From positions 62,001 to 126,000 of the forward strand of contig JAZNZY010000020.1 in NCBI GenBank assembly GCA_045595165.1: DNA of 64,000 bases. Reading direction: 5' to 3'. Below the pieces are notes generated by a model. It did not search any database. It was given only the letters and a program-made list of their open reading frames with translations, and was not told the origin of the DNA. Below are positions 48,368-57,368 of the stretch, one piece after another (position 1 is the stretch's first letter; every line of letters begins with the position of its first letter). The stretch comes from SFLA01 sp045595165 (GTDB lineage Bacteria > Bacillota > Clostridia > Oscillospirales > CAG-382). The position numbers and the translations under genes are program-made.

Positions 48368-50254
48368 TTGAAGCGTTTTATTGGTCTTGCACTTGTTACG
48401 GCGGTACTTTGCGGTTTGTTATTACCCATAACCGCAAGCGCGGTAACGATATACGATTACAACCTCATCTCCAAGGGGAAATCTTATGAATATTCCACCT
48501 GCTACACCGCTCAAGGTTCTCCCTACACCTCGGTGGACGGAAAAGAACTTACCGACGGCAAGCTTCCTGCAGATGATTACGGCACTGATTGGATCGCTTT
48601 CGATTACCGTCTTGAAGCGCCTATGTATGCGGTAATGGATCTGGGTAAGAGCTATAATGATCTGGGAAAGTTCAGAGTATATCTCACTGCGACCAACCAT
48701 TCCGGTATTGACAGACCCTCTGAATGCGTATTCTACGTTTCGGAAAACGGAAAAGATTTCACCAAGGTGGGCGAAGGCAAATACGAGGACGAATCCGCAA
48801 GGAATACTTGGTGCACCCTTGAGCTTGACGGAAAAGTGAGCGGAAGATACGTTAAAGTTTCCTTCGGCGATGCGCCTTTGTCCGGCGTGTTCGTTTTCTG
48901 CGGAGAGTTTGAGGTTTACACCGTTGAGGGCAGCGACGTACCTGCCGCTTCAATTCCCGGAATCGAGATAATAAGCGATTCTTATTTAAAGCTGGACGGA
49001 GATTATATAACAAAGCTTCATCTTAACCACACCGTTGAATACGTGCTGGAAAACCTTGACAGTACGGAAAGGGTATTTGCCTTTGATGCCAAGGGAAACA
49101 AGCTTTCCGAAAAGGATGTTCTGAAGACCGGAGATTATTTCGCAAAGATAGTAAGCGATACCGAAATCGACAGAATTTACGCAGTTGTTGAAGGTGACAT
49201 CAACGGTGACGGTAAAATCAACTTATCCGATTACCTTTACAGCCTGCGCATAGACAAAAACAATATTAAGGTTTCCGATGCGGGAAAGAAAGCAAATTGC
49301 GGAAAAGCACGCATCAAAAACCATATTATAGGAGCAGAAAATATGTTTGCCGCATATCCTCATCATCCCGTTGCGCCTGACGTACACGTAACGGAATATG
49401 CAAAGCATTCTTTGACACTTACAAAAACAAACGATAAGCTTTACACGTTATCTACCACCGCTTCCAACGGAAAGCCCCTGACACAGACCTTCTATAAAAC
49501 CGATTGGGGAACCTGGAATATAGGAGCGCTTTCCATCGGCAACGTTAATATTGCGGGAGGCGGTACCGACTGGGAATACGTTTTCCGCGCTAAAGGTGCC
49601 GAAGGCGGTTTTTCCGGCGGAAACCACGCCAACGAAATATTGGTTGAACTAAAAATATACGACGGTGTTTCCGGCAAAGAGATAAAGCTTTCCAGCGGAC
49701 AAAAGGTGCAAAACCTTGAAAAAATAAAGATAGTTGAAAAAACAAAGCTGCATCTCGGAAATTCCGACAACTGCTATGCCGCCGTTACACGAAACTATAT
49801 GTTCTACGGCGAAACGATTACGCTGGATTGCGATTTTGAGCTTATAACCGATATGGAGTTTTCCCTTTCCTATACCTGTATGTTCCCCGTTCCCAAGACT
49901 GTAGGCTTATACTGTCTGTTCAGAAACGTTGACGGCACCGAGAATTACGTGGAAACTACGGAGGTAGGCAAAGCGGATTACAGCGGTCCTATGTATAAGG
50001 ACAACGCCGCAACCGAATGCGTTATCTGGGGCAAAAAGAACAGAGATTACGCCTTTGTCGTTCAAGTCAGCACGGTAGAAGATTCCCTTGATAACTTCAA
50101 CAACTACGCAAAGACCTTCTATTGGGATATGAACACCACTTCCAACAAGCTGTATTTCTCCCGTTTTCCCGATTCTGCTTACGAAAAAGTGGAAAAAGGC
50201 ACAAAATGGCACACTTCCAGCGCTTGGACGGTTTTCTGCCTTGAGGACAACTAA
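48368..50254 (+). CDS. Secreted F5/8-type C domain protein with internal dockerin-like module
   Basis: A 628-residue exported protein. Signal peptide 1-25 (cleavage near ASA-VTI). Residues 30-195 resemble a galactose-binding F5/8 type C domain (VMDLGKSYNDLGKFRVY, FYVSENGKDFTKVGEG, GRYVKVSF). Residues 272-330 contain a dockerin-like calcium loop GDINGDGKINLSDYLYSLR, with a degenerate second half (KARIKNHIIGAENM). Residues 345-628 form a large beta-rich domain I do not recognise. It starts at TTG with AGGAGGTACATAT in front. Likely a glycan-binding surface or extracellular protein. Confidence 0.78.
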   Translation: MKRFIGLALVTAVLCGLLLPITASAVTIYDYNLISKGKSYEYSTCYTAQGSPYTSVDGKELTDGKLPADDYGTDWIAFDYRLEAPMYAVMDLGKSYNDLGKFRVYLTATNHSGIDRPSECVFYVSENGKDFTKVGEGKYEDESARNTWCTLELDGKVSGRYVKVSFGDAPLSGVFVFCGEFEVYTVEGSDVPAASIPGIEIISDSYLKLDGDYITKLHLNHTVEYVLENLDSTERVFAFDAKGNKLSEKDVLKTGDYFAKIVSDTEIDRIYAVVEGDINGDGKINLSDYLYSLRIDKNNIKVSDAGKKANCGKARIKNHIIGAENMFAAYPHHPVAPDVHVTEYAKHSLTLTKTNDKLYTLSTTASNGKPLTQTFYKTDWGTWNIGALSIGNVNIAGGGTDWEYVFRAKGAEGGFSGGNHANEILVELKIYDGVSGKEIKLSSGQKVQNLEKIKIVEKTKLHLGNSDNCYAAVTRNYMFYGETITLDCDFELITDMEFSLSYTCMFPVPKTVGLYCLFRNVDGTENYVETTEVGKADYSGPMYKDNAATECVIWGKKNRDYAFVVQVSTVEDSLDNFNNYAKTFYWDMNTTSNKLYFSRFPDSAYEKVEKGTKWHTSSAWTVFCLEDN

Positions 50255-50270
50255 TACCAATATACATATT

Positions 50271-50301
50271 TTCCCGTAGTGGTCTTCACTACGGGATTTT
50301 T
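50271..50301 (+). terminator. Terminator after the F5/8-dockerin gene
   Basis: CCCGTAGTG and CACTACGGG, 9-bp stem, 5-base loop, then ATTTTTAT. Confidence 0.87.
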
Positions 50302-50337
50302 ATATACATATAATTATATTAAAAAGGAGTGATGAAA

Positions 50338-50565
50338 ATGGACACTGTTTTAGTGCTAACGTCAATGACTTACGCATACAAAGCGCAAGAATTGCTGAAC
50401 AAACACGGAATAAAAAATTCCCTTACCAGAAACGCGCAGACACAGCGTATACGCGGCTGCGGATACGGAATTGTAATAGATACGAGCCAGAGCCAGTATG
50501 TGCAAAACCTGCTTTTAAACAACGGAGTAAAAATTGCAGGAATTACCGGAGTGAACAAAAGATGA
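50338..50565 (+). CDS. DUF3343 protein (putative Se/S carrier-like)
   Basis: A 75-residue protein matching the DUF3343 pattern: VLVLTSMTYAYKAQELLNKHGI, then RIRGCGYGIVID with the conserved Cys. The family is proposed to carry sulfur or selenium (a proposal, not proven). It overlaps a cysteine-desulfurase-like gene by 4 bases, which fits a donor-acceptor pair. ATG 50338 has AAAGGAG 8 bases before it; two nearer starts overlap the ribosome site. Confidence 0.85.
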   Translation: MDTVLVLTSMTYAYKAQELLNKHGIKNSLTRNAQTQRIRGCGYGIVIDTSQSQYVQNLLLNNGVKIAGITGVNKR

Positions 50566-51707
50566 TATATTTTGATCATGCCGCCACAGGATTGCCGAAA
50601 AGCGAAGGCGTTATAAACGCTGTGGCTTCTGCAATGAGATTCTGCGGAAATCCCGGACGCGGAAGCTACGAGCTTTCTTCGGCAGGCGACCGCGCATTGT
50701 TTAACTGCAGGAATGAATTGGCAAAATACTTTGATACCTCGCCTGAAAACTGTGTACTGACAAAAAACACCACCGAGGCGCTGAATCTTGCCATAAAAGG
50801 CTATGTTTTGGGAGCAAAAAAGAAAATCCATATACTGGTTTCGGATTTTGACCACAATGCAGTTGCACGGGTAATATATAATCTAAAACAAGAAGACAAA
50901 ATAAGGGTAACCGTTTTTAAATCCGATCTGTTTGACGATAAAAAAACTATAGAAAATTTTGAAAACAGTATTACCGCAGATACGTCGCTTGCGGTTCTTA
51001 CCCACGCTTCCAACGTATGCGGACGGATATTTCCCGTAAAAGAAATGGTAAAAGCGGCAAAAAGCCGCGGCATAACGGTTATTACCGATATCGCGCAGAC
51101 CGCAGGAATACTGGATATAAAAGCCGGTGAATACGGAGATATTCTATGCTTACCCGGTCATAAGGGACTCTACGGCCCCGCGGGAACGGGTGCGATGGTA
51201 ATGGCAAGAGAATTTGATAAAGAATTACATCCGCTCATTCACGGAGGCACGGGCATACTGTCTGCCGATATGAAAATGCCCGCTCATCCCCCGGAACGGT
51301 TTGAAGCGGGCAGTCTGAACGCACCTGCCTACGCAGGTCTTTGCACAGCGTTGAAAGAATTGAATTCAAGAGATAAAAAGCTCACTCAAAAAATATACAA
51401 ATACCTTTTGAACGAGCTGAAAAATATGAAAAGAATAACAGTGATCGGCGCACCCGATGAGGACAAAACAGAAAACTGGGTACCGATAATACTTGTAAAT
51501 CTATGGGGATATCACAGCCAGGAAGCCGCCGAAATGCTGGCAGAAGAGAATATTGCCGTGAGAGGCGGATTACACTGTGCATATAAAGCCCACAAAAAGC
51601 TGGGAACATTAAAGACGGGCGGTTTGCGCATAAGCCTTGGAAGAGGAAACACAATGGTACACGCAAAAGCGTTAATAGACACTCTCGCCCGCAAGGTGTC
51701 CCGTTGA
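50562..51707 (+). CDS. Class V aminotransferase-fold enzyme (cysteine desulfurase-like)
   Basis: A 381-residue PLP enzyme. MIYFDHAATGLPK, TTEALNLAIKG, the PLP-binding VITDIAQTAG, and the Schiff-base Lys in LPGHKGLYGPAGTG. The sulfur-accepting Cys is in VRGGLHCAYKAHKKLG, on a short loop as in group II (SufS/CsdA-like) desulfurases. Coupled to DUF3343, so it may deliver sulfur or selenium to it rather than to Fe-S scaffolds; no suf genes are near. Its 3' end overlaps the convergent flavoprotein gene by 36 bases. Confidence 0.88.
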   Translation: MIYFDHAATGLPKSEGVINAVASAMRFCGNPGRGSYELSSAGDRALFNCRNELAKYFDTSPENCVLTKNTTEALNLAIKGYVLGAKKKIHILVSDFDHNAVARVIYNLKQEDKIRVTVFKSDLFDDKKTIENFENSITADTSLAVLTHASNVCGRIFPVKEMVKAAKSRGITVITDIAQTAGILDIKAGEYGDILCLPGHKGLYGPAGTGAMVMAREFDKELHPLIHGGTGILSADMKMPAHPPERFEAGSLNAPAYAGLCTALKELNSRDKKLTQKIYKYLLNELKNMKRITVIGAPDEDKTENWVPIILVNLWGYHSQEAAEMLAEENIAVRGGLHCAYKAHKKLGTLKTGGLRISLGRGNTMVHAKALIDTLARKVSR

Positions 51708-52883
51708 AAAGGCGATCTGAAGATTATACCCGCCGGTATAAGCATCAACATCAATAACTTCACCTGCAAAATACAGCCCTTTGACAAGACGGGATTCCAT
51801 TGTCGAAGGGTTAATTTCTTTTACGTTTATTCCGCCCGAGGTAACGATGGCTTCCTCCACGGGACGGGTTCCCGTAACGGTGAAAGAAAGATCTTTAAGA
51901 AGATCGCAAATACGTCTGCGTTCCTCCTTGGTGATCTCGTTAACACGTTTTTCGGGAGAAATGCCCGAAAGATTGACAAACACGGGAATAAGCTTTGAAG
52001 GAAGCAAACCCGATAAAACGTTTGAATATATCTTGTTTTTGTTATCCGAAAAATCCCGAAGCAGACGTTTATCCAGCGTGTCCTTATCCAATGCGGGCTT
52101 AAGGTCGATAGATATCTTAACGGGATAATTTCCGCCGATAACGGCGGATGCGGAAAGAATTGTCGGTCCGCTGACACCGAAATGGGTAAAAAGCAGTTCC
52201 CCCTCATCGGAATACAGCGTCTTTTCGTCTTTGGTAAACTTTACTGCTATATTACGGAGAGAAAGTCCCATAAGATCGCGGCAGGTTTTGCCTTCGCATA
52301 CCAAGGGCACAAGAGAACCGCGGGGTGTAACCACGGTATGTCCCACCGCAGAAGCAAGGGCATATCCATCTCCGGTAGAACCGGTGCGGGGATACGACTT
52401 TCCTCCCGTAGCAATTATTATGTTCGGAGCGTAATAGGTGCGGGAATGGCATTTTACACCGATAATCTTACCGTTTTCGGTAAGAAGCTGTTTTGCCGTA
52501 TCTTTTACGCAGGTACAAAGCTTTTCGGTTTCGCGGCGGAGGCAATGACGAATATCCTGGGCGCTGTCACTTTCGGGAAAAACGCGTCTGCCCCTCTCGG
52601 TCTTTAAAGGAATTCCGCGGGAAGAAAAAAACTCCATAGTATCTTCGGGAGAAAAATCCGTAACAGCACGGTACAAAAAGCGGGGATTTGTGGGCACGTT
52701 TTCTAAAAATTCGTTGAGGTTGCAATTATTGGTAAGATTGCATCTTCCTTTGCCGGTAATGCCGATTTTTAAACCGAACTCTTTGTTTTTTTCGATCACA
52801 AGCACTTTGGCACCGTTTTGTGCCGCCGTGATCGCCGCCATCATTCCTGCGGCACCTGCGCCGATAACTATAACGTCCTGCAT
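51672..52883 (-). CDS. HI0933-family flavoprotein (YhiN-like NAD(P)/FAD-dependent oxidoreductase)
   Basis: A 403-residue FAD-binding protein. The dinucleotide motif is IVIGAGAAGMMAAITAA, then EKNKEFGLKIGITGKGRCNLTNN (family hallmark GxKxxxSGxGRCNxTN, here ITGKGRCN), ATGGKSYPRTGSTGDGYALA, and the C-terminal GLYFAGEVIDVDAYTGGYNLQIAFSTG. The reaction is unknown. ATG 52883 has AGGAGG in front; a longer ORF covers the RluA-like gene and is not used. It overlaps that gene by 16 bases. Confidence 0.92.
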   Translation of the reverse strand: MQDVIVIGAGAAGMMAAITAAQNGAKVLVIEKNKEFGLKIGITGKGRCNLTNNCNLNEFLENVPTNPRFLYRAVTDFSPEDTMEFFSSRGIPLKTERGRRVFPESDSAQDIRHCLRRETEKLCTCVKDTAKQLLTENGKIIGVKCHSRTYYAPNIIIATGGKSYPRTGSTGDGYALASAVGHTVVTPRGSLVPLVCEGKTCRDLMGLSLRNIAVKFTKDEKTLYSDEGELLFTHFGVSGPTILSASAVIGGNYPVKISIDLKPALDKDTLDKRLLRDFSDNKNKIYSNVLSGLLPSKLIPVFVNLSGISPEKRVNEITKEERRRICDLLKDLSFTVTGTRPVEEAIVTSGGINVKEINPSTMESRLVKGLYFAGEVIDVDAYTGGYNLQIAFSTGHLAGESVY

Positions 52884-53506
52884 ACAGACAACACCTCCTC
52901 GCTGAAAATGCTCCACGGATACTCCGAAACCGGCGGAACGGAAACGACAGTTTTGCATTTTCCGCCTGAAACAAAGCTTAATTTATATGACCACAATGCG
53001 GTTTTATCACCTGCGCCGCCGTAACGCTTATCTCCGTAAAGGGGCGTTTTGCGGGAGGAGAACTGCAAACGTATCTGGTGCGTTCTGCCAGTTATCATTT
53101 TGGCTTTTACAAGGGCATACCCCTCTTTTTCGGCAAGTACGGTGTATTCAAGAGAGGCTTCTCTTACCCCTCTCCGCATACGCTTTACCACGTAGGATTT
53201 GTTCTTTTGGGTATCGTGATACACAAGGTCGGAAAGTACACCGCTTTTTTCGGGCAAAGAACCGACGGTTACAAACAGATACTCTTTATCAAAGCCCGAA
53301 GCACGCAATTTTTCCGCATTTGCGGAGGTAGTGCCAAGCAGTACAGCGCCCCCTGCAACCTTATCTATACGGTGCACGGGATAGGCTTCACCGCCGCAAG
53401 CACTTCTTACAAGAGCGGGCAAGCTATGCTCCCCCGTGTCCTCGCACACCGTGCCTATATCCTTTTGGGCTGCTATGCAATTTTTATCCCGATAAAGTAT
53501 ATCCAT
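52868..53506 (-). CDS. RluA-family RNA pseudouridine synthase
   Basis: A 212-residue pseudouridine synthase. Catalytic Asp in YPVHRIDKVAGG (usual HRLDxxTSG, so the TSG is altered), FDKEYLFVTVG, and motif III GRTHQIRLQFSSRKTPLYGDKRYGG. There is no S4 domain, as in short YhcT/TruC-like members. The target RNA is unknown. AGGTGAAATATA precedes the ATG. It is first of a two-gene operon with the flavoprotein. Confidence 0.88.
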   Translation of the reverse strand: MDILYRDKNCIAAQKDIGTVCEDTGEHSLPALVRSACGGEAYPVHRIDKVAGGAVLLGTTSANAEKLRASGFDKEYLFVTVGSLPEKSGVLSDLVYHDTQKNKSYVVKRMRRGVREASLEYTVLAEKEGYALVKAKMITGRTHQIRLQFSSRKTPLYGDKRYGGAGDKTALWSYKLSFVSGGKCKTVVSVPPVSEYPWSIFSEEVLSVCRTL

Positions 53507-53529
53507 TATATTTCACCTGCCGATATATG

Positions 53530-53558
53530 ATTTTACCACACCGAAGACGGTTTCGCAA
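53530..53558 (-). promoter_or_regulatory. Promoter of the pseudouridine synthase-flavoprotein operon
   Basis: Minus strand TTGCGA, 17-base spacer, TAAAAT. Confidence 0.65.
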
Positions 53559-53576
53559 GGAAAATAAACAAAATAC

Positions 53577-53605
53577 TTTACTTTTGAAAATACCGATAGT
53601 ATAAT
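53577..53605 (+). promoter_or_regulatory. Promoter of the DUF4127-dockerin gene
   Basis: TTTACT, 17-base spacer, TATAAT. Confidence 0.6.
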
Positions 53606-53643
53606 ATTTACATTCAATATCTGAAAAAGGAAGATAACTTGCT

Positions 53644-55422
53644 ATGAAAAGATTATTGGGGTTTGTTTTGAGCGTTATTATGTTAACTTCTCTGCTTATA
53701 GCCACACCGTATCCCGCAGAAGCCGAAGGCAATAAAAACTACAACGGCTTGAAGGTGGCTTATATTCCCATTGATAACCGTCCCGTTAATTATGACCGTG
53801 CGATAATGCTGGCAAAAAGCGTGGGAATTGATCTGGTAATGCCCGAAGAGGACTTATTCAGAACAGCTCTTGACAATATGTCCCCCAATAAAAACGGTTC
53901 TACCTACGGCGACAGAGAAGAGCTTCTTGAATGGTTAAAGGAAACGGACAAGACCTGCGATTATTTCGTGCTTTCCCTCGACCAGCTTTTAAGCGGCGGA
54001 TTGGTTGCTTCCCGTTGGCTTGATAACACCGATCTTTCTTTTGAATATGAGGTTGCGGATTATATTATAAATCTTGCAAAAAATAACACGGTAGTCCTTT
54101 TTGATACGGTAATGCGTCTTGCATCCACGGTAAATTACCAAGGCTACCAGATGAACGAGTACAACAACCTCCGTTCCTACGGATCAATGGCGAGAAAGGT
54201 ACTTAAAGGAAACGAGCTTACAGTCGATAACATTATCGCAGGATACAAATACGCACCGAACGGAAGTAAGATCAGCACTCCCCTTTCGGAAAAAGCAGTT
54301 GATAAATATCTTGCATCCAGAACCAGAAAGTTAAAGCTTATCGACTACATACTTTCACAATCCCTTGATGATCTTGAATACTGCTATATCGGCGTGGACG
54401 ATTCCTCCACTACCGAAAATATACAGACAAACGAAATAAACCTTATTTCAAACAAGCTGGGCGGCAACGGTGCTATTTACGCCGGAACCGACGAATTGGG
54501 GCTTATGGGTATAACCCGAATCGTTACCAAGCTGTACGGAAGCGCAAAGGTCGGGGTTACGTATTTCGGAAGCAATAAGGACCAGATCGCCGATGAGTTT
54601 GATTTCGCATCCCTTGAATATGAAATCGAAAACCACATAAGCTCCCTGGGATGCACTGTTGCGAAGGGCGGAGAAGGCGACGTAGAGGTTTTGGTTATTA
54701 CCAAAAACGCAGGAAACGATCAGGCGGTTAAATTGGTGGACAAGGCGTTTTCGCTTATCGAAAGCAAGAAGCCGGTTATAATTATTGATCCTAATTCCAA
54801 AAATGCGGACTTCCTTCAAAAGCAACTGCTTACACGGGAATTTCCTCTTTCCATGCTGCTGGGATATTCAAACTGGAACACTGCGGCGAACGCTATGGGA
54901 ATTGCGCTTTCCAACGGCATTTCAAGATACACCTACCTTGCCAACTGCAGTAATATTACCCGCCAGAGCCATCGAGGTTTTCTTGAAGCAAGCACTTTTG
55001 GATTTCTTAAAGATATCTCCTATAAGTATTACGGTTTTTCCATTGAAAATCCCAAAGTTTCAGGTTACGGAAGCTATACGGCTATAGTTAAACAGATCAA
55101 CGATTCTCCCGTTATCACTTCTCTTTCCCCTTACACCGTAAGCGGGCACGAAACGGTTTCTGTAGATAACTTTAGATACCCTTGGGAAAGAACCTTTGAA
55201 ATGACCTTTGACGTTAACGTTGCGGTCACCGACAGCGGTACAAAGGGCGACGTAAACGATGACGGCAGAATCGCCGTAAATGATTATCTTATTGCCAAAA
55301 GAATTGAAGCGGGAAACAAAACCCCGGATACGGATATGCTTGTACGGGCGGATCTGAACGAGAACGGCAAGATAGACAATGATGACTTCGAGCAAATCAA
55401 AAAGCATATTTTGGGCAATTAA
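53644..55422 (+). CDS. Secreted DUF4127 protein with C-terminal dockerin
   Basis: A 592-residue exported protein. Signal peptide 1-27 (ending AEAEG). Residues 35-500 match DUF4127: VAYIPIDNRPVNYDRA at the start, DYFVLSLDQLLSGGLVASRW, YAGTDELGLMGITRI; the function of this domain is unknown. Residues 535-592 form a complete type I dockerin with two calcium loops, GDVNDDGRIAVNDYLIAKR and ADLNENGKIDNDDFEQIKK. Single gene with a terminator behind it. The dockerin predicts docking to a cohesin protein not seen in this window. Confidence 0.88.
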   Translation: MKRLLGFVLSVIMLTSLLIATPYPAEAEGNKNYNGLKVAYIPIDNRPVNYDRAIMLAKSVGIDLVMPEEDLFRTALDNMSPNKNGSTYGDREELLEWLKETDKTCDYFVLSLDQLLSGGLVASRWLDNTDLSFEYEVADYIINLAKNNTVVLFDTVMRLASTVNYQGYQMNEYNNLRSYGSMARKVLKGNELTVDNIIAGYKYAPNGSKISTPLSEKAVDKYLASRTRKLKLIDYILSQSLDDLEYCYIGVDDSSTTENIQTNEINLISNKLGGNGAIYAGTDELGLMGITRIVTKLYGSAKVGVTYFGSNKDQIADEFDFASLEYEIENHISSLGCTVAKGGEGDVEVLVITKNAGNDQAVKLVDKAFSLIESKKPVIIIDPNSKNADFLQKQLLTREFPLSMLLGYSNWNTAANAMGIALSNGISRYTYLANCSNITRQSHRGFLEASTFGFLKDISYKYYGFSIENPKVSGYGSYTAIVKQINDSPVITSLSPYTVSGHETVSVDNFRYPWERTFEMTFDVNVAVTDSGTKGDVNDDGRIAVNDYLIAKRIEAGNKTPDTDMLVRADLNENGKIDNDDFEQIKKHILGN

Positions 55423-55427
55423 AGATC

Positions 55428-55468
55428 AAAAAGCGTTACAGAAATTTCTGTAACGCTTTGTTTTTTAT
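55428..55468. terminator. Bidirectional terminator at the end of the aromatic operon
   Basis: AAAAAGCGTTACAGAAATTT and its complement TTTCTGTAACGCTTT, then GTTTTTTAT. It serves the DUF4127 gene on plus and aroF on minus. Confidence 0.85.
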
Positions 55469-56496
55469 ATTTCTTCCGCTATTTCGTAAATGAGCTTTTC
55501 TGTCTTTTCCCAGCCGATGCAAGGGTCGGTTATGGATTTTCCGTACACGGCGGTATCGGATATCTTCTGGCATCCGTCCTCGATATAGCTTTCGATCATA
55601 AGTCCCTTTACCATTTTACGCAGGTCATTAGAGCAACGGCGGGTGTGCATTACGTCCTTGGAAATACGTATCTGCTCTAAAAATTGCTTGCCCGAATTGG
55701 AATGGTTGGTATCTATGATGACGGCGGGATTTTTTAATTCCGAAGCGGAATACAGCTCGAACAGCCGGATAAGATCCTCATAATGATAATTGGGCATTGA
55801 CTGTCCGTGCTTGTTTACGCTTCCGCGAAGGATTGCGTGGGTATAGGGGTTTCCTTTTGAAGTAACCTCCCAGCCTCTATATATAAACGTATGGCCGTGC
55901 TGGGCAGCATAAATGGCGTTCATCATAACTGAAAGATCGCCGCTGGTGGGATTTTTCATACCAACGGGAATATCAAGTCCCGAGGAGGTGAGTCGGTGGT
56001 TCTGATTTTCCACACTTCTTGCGCCAACAGCAACGTATGAAAGCAGATCCGAAAGATAGCGGTAATTTTCCGGGTAAAGCATTTCGTCCGCACAGCCGAA
56101 TCCCGTTTCTGCCAAAGCGCGCATATGAAGCTGACGGATGGCTATAACGCCCTTGATCATATCAGGCTTTTCGTGGGGATCGGGTTGGTGCAGCATTCCC
56201 TTATATCCCGCACCGGTAGTACGGGGCTTATTGGTATATATACGAGGAATGATTATAATTTTATCCGATACCTTGTCCTGCACTACACGAAGACGATGGA
56301 TATAGTCAATTACAGCGTCCTCTCTGTCCGCAGAGCAGGGACCGATAATGAGAATAAATTTCTCGCTTTCTCCGCTGAATACCTTTCGTATTTCTGCATC
56401 GTTTTTTTCTTTTACCTTTGCCATCTCTTCAGTAACGGGATATTGTTCCTTTATCTCCTGAGGAATGGGAAGCTTACGGTGAAATTCCATATTCAT
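55465..56496 (-). CDS. aroF: DAHP synthase, class I (AroF/AroG type)
   Basis: First step of the shikimate pathway: PEP plus erythrose 4-phosphate to DAHP. It is 343 residues. IIGPCSADRED, IIPRIYTNKPRTTGAGYKG, GARSVENQNHR, ILRGSVNKHG, DTNHSNSGKQ and YGKSITDPCIGWE are the usual AroAI-alpha blocks with PEP and metal ligands. No chorismate mutase or ACT domain is fused; feedback control, if any, would act through the N-terminal strand as in E. coli AroG. It is the last gene of the operon although it catalyses the first step. Confidence 0.95.
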   Translation of the reverse strand: MNMEFHRKLPIPQEIKEQYPVTEEMAKVKEKNDAEIRKVFSGESEKFILIIGPCSADREDAVIDYIHRLRVVQDKVSDKIIIIPRIYTNKPRTTGAGYKGMLHQPDPHEKPDMIKGVIAIRQLHMRALAETGFGCADEMLYPENYRYLSDLLSYVAVGARSVENQNHRLTSSGLDIPVGMKNPTSGDLSVMMNAIYAAQHGHTFIYRGWEVTSKGNPYTHAILRGSVNKHGQSMPNYHYEDLIRLFELYSASELKNPAVIIDTNHSNSGKQFLEQIRISKDVMHTRRCSNDLRKMVKGLMIESYIEDGCQKISDTAVYGKSITDPCIGWEKTEKLIYEIAEEI

Positions 56497-56510
56497 ATAT
56501 ATTACCGTCC

Positions 56511-57368
56511 TTACTTTTTATCGAATTTTGTTCTGCGTTCCCCTGCTTTGCGCATCACTGCCCGCATCTCTTCACGCTGACCGTTGGCAACGTATTCCCT
56601 GAAACGGGAAAATTCTGCAGAAAACGCATCCATCTGTTTCAAAAGAGCATCTCTGTTCATCAAAAACAGTTCGCTCCACATCTCATCGTTTATTTTGGAA
56701 ATTCGGGTAAGATCCCTGAAAGAGTCACCCGTGTATTTTTCAAGTCCTTCTTTGTCGTTGGCAGTCATCAGCGTTACGGCTATGCAATGGGTAAGCTGGG
56801 AAAGAAAGGCGATCATATTATCGTGCTCTTCCGGAGAAAGGACGGAGATACGTGAAAATCCCAATATTTCTCCCAACTGTTTGCAGGTTTCCACCGCCTC
56901 GGGAGTATTTTTTTCGGTGGGAGTTACGATATAATTTGCGCCTTTGAACACGCTGTCATCGCTGTATTCCACACCGCTTCTTTCTCTGCCCGCCATAGGA
57001 TGGGCGGAAACGTACTCAACGTCGGAACGGAGCCTGCCTTGTACATTATTAACGATCAGAGTTTTTACGCCGGTAACATCGGTGATAAGCGTGCCGCTTC
57101 TGAAAAGATGCTGATACATTATTATCCACTTAACGAAGGTGGCGGGATATAGTGCAAATACAATAAGATCCGCCTGAGCGATAAGCTTCTCATCGGGAGT
57201 GGTTGCGCCTTCCAGTATCATGCCGCGCTCCAATGCGTAGTCTATATCCTTTTGCTCAAGAGTTATAGCGCGCACTTTATATCCCTGCTTGGACAGCGCA
57301 GAAGCATAGCTCCCGCCCATAAGTCCCAAACCGATTATGAGAATGTTGGTATTCTTATCAATCTTCAT
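56511..57368 (-). CDS. tyrA: Prephenate dehydrogenase
   Basis: Oxidatively decarboxylates prephenate to 4-hydroxyphenylpyruvate with NAD. It is 285 residues: Rossmann motif ILIIGLGLMGGSYASAL, ITDVTGVKT, the catalytic-site AHPMAGRERSGVEYSD with its His, and TPTEKNTPEA. There is no ACT domain, so Tyr feedback through ACT is absent. It overlaps aroA by 11 bases. Confidence 0.94.
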   Translation of the reverse strand: MKIDKNTNILIIGLGLMGGSYASALSKQGYKVRAITLEQKDIDYALERGMILEGATTPDEKLIAQADLIVFALYPATFVKWIIMYQHLFRSGTLITDVTGVKTLIVNNVQGRLRSDVEYVSAHPMAGRERSGVEYSDDSVFKGANYIVTPTEKNTPEAVETCKQLGEILGFSRISVLSPEEHDNMIAFLSQLTHCIAVTLMTANDKEGLEKYTGDSFRDLTRISKINDEMWSELFLMNRDALLKQMDAFSAEFSRFREYVANGQREEMRAVMRKAGERRTKFDKK

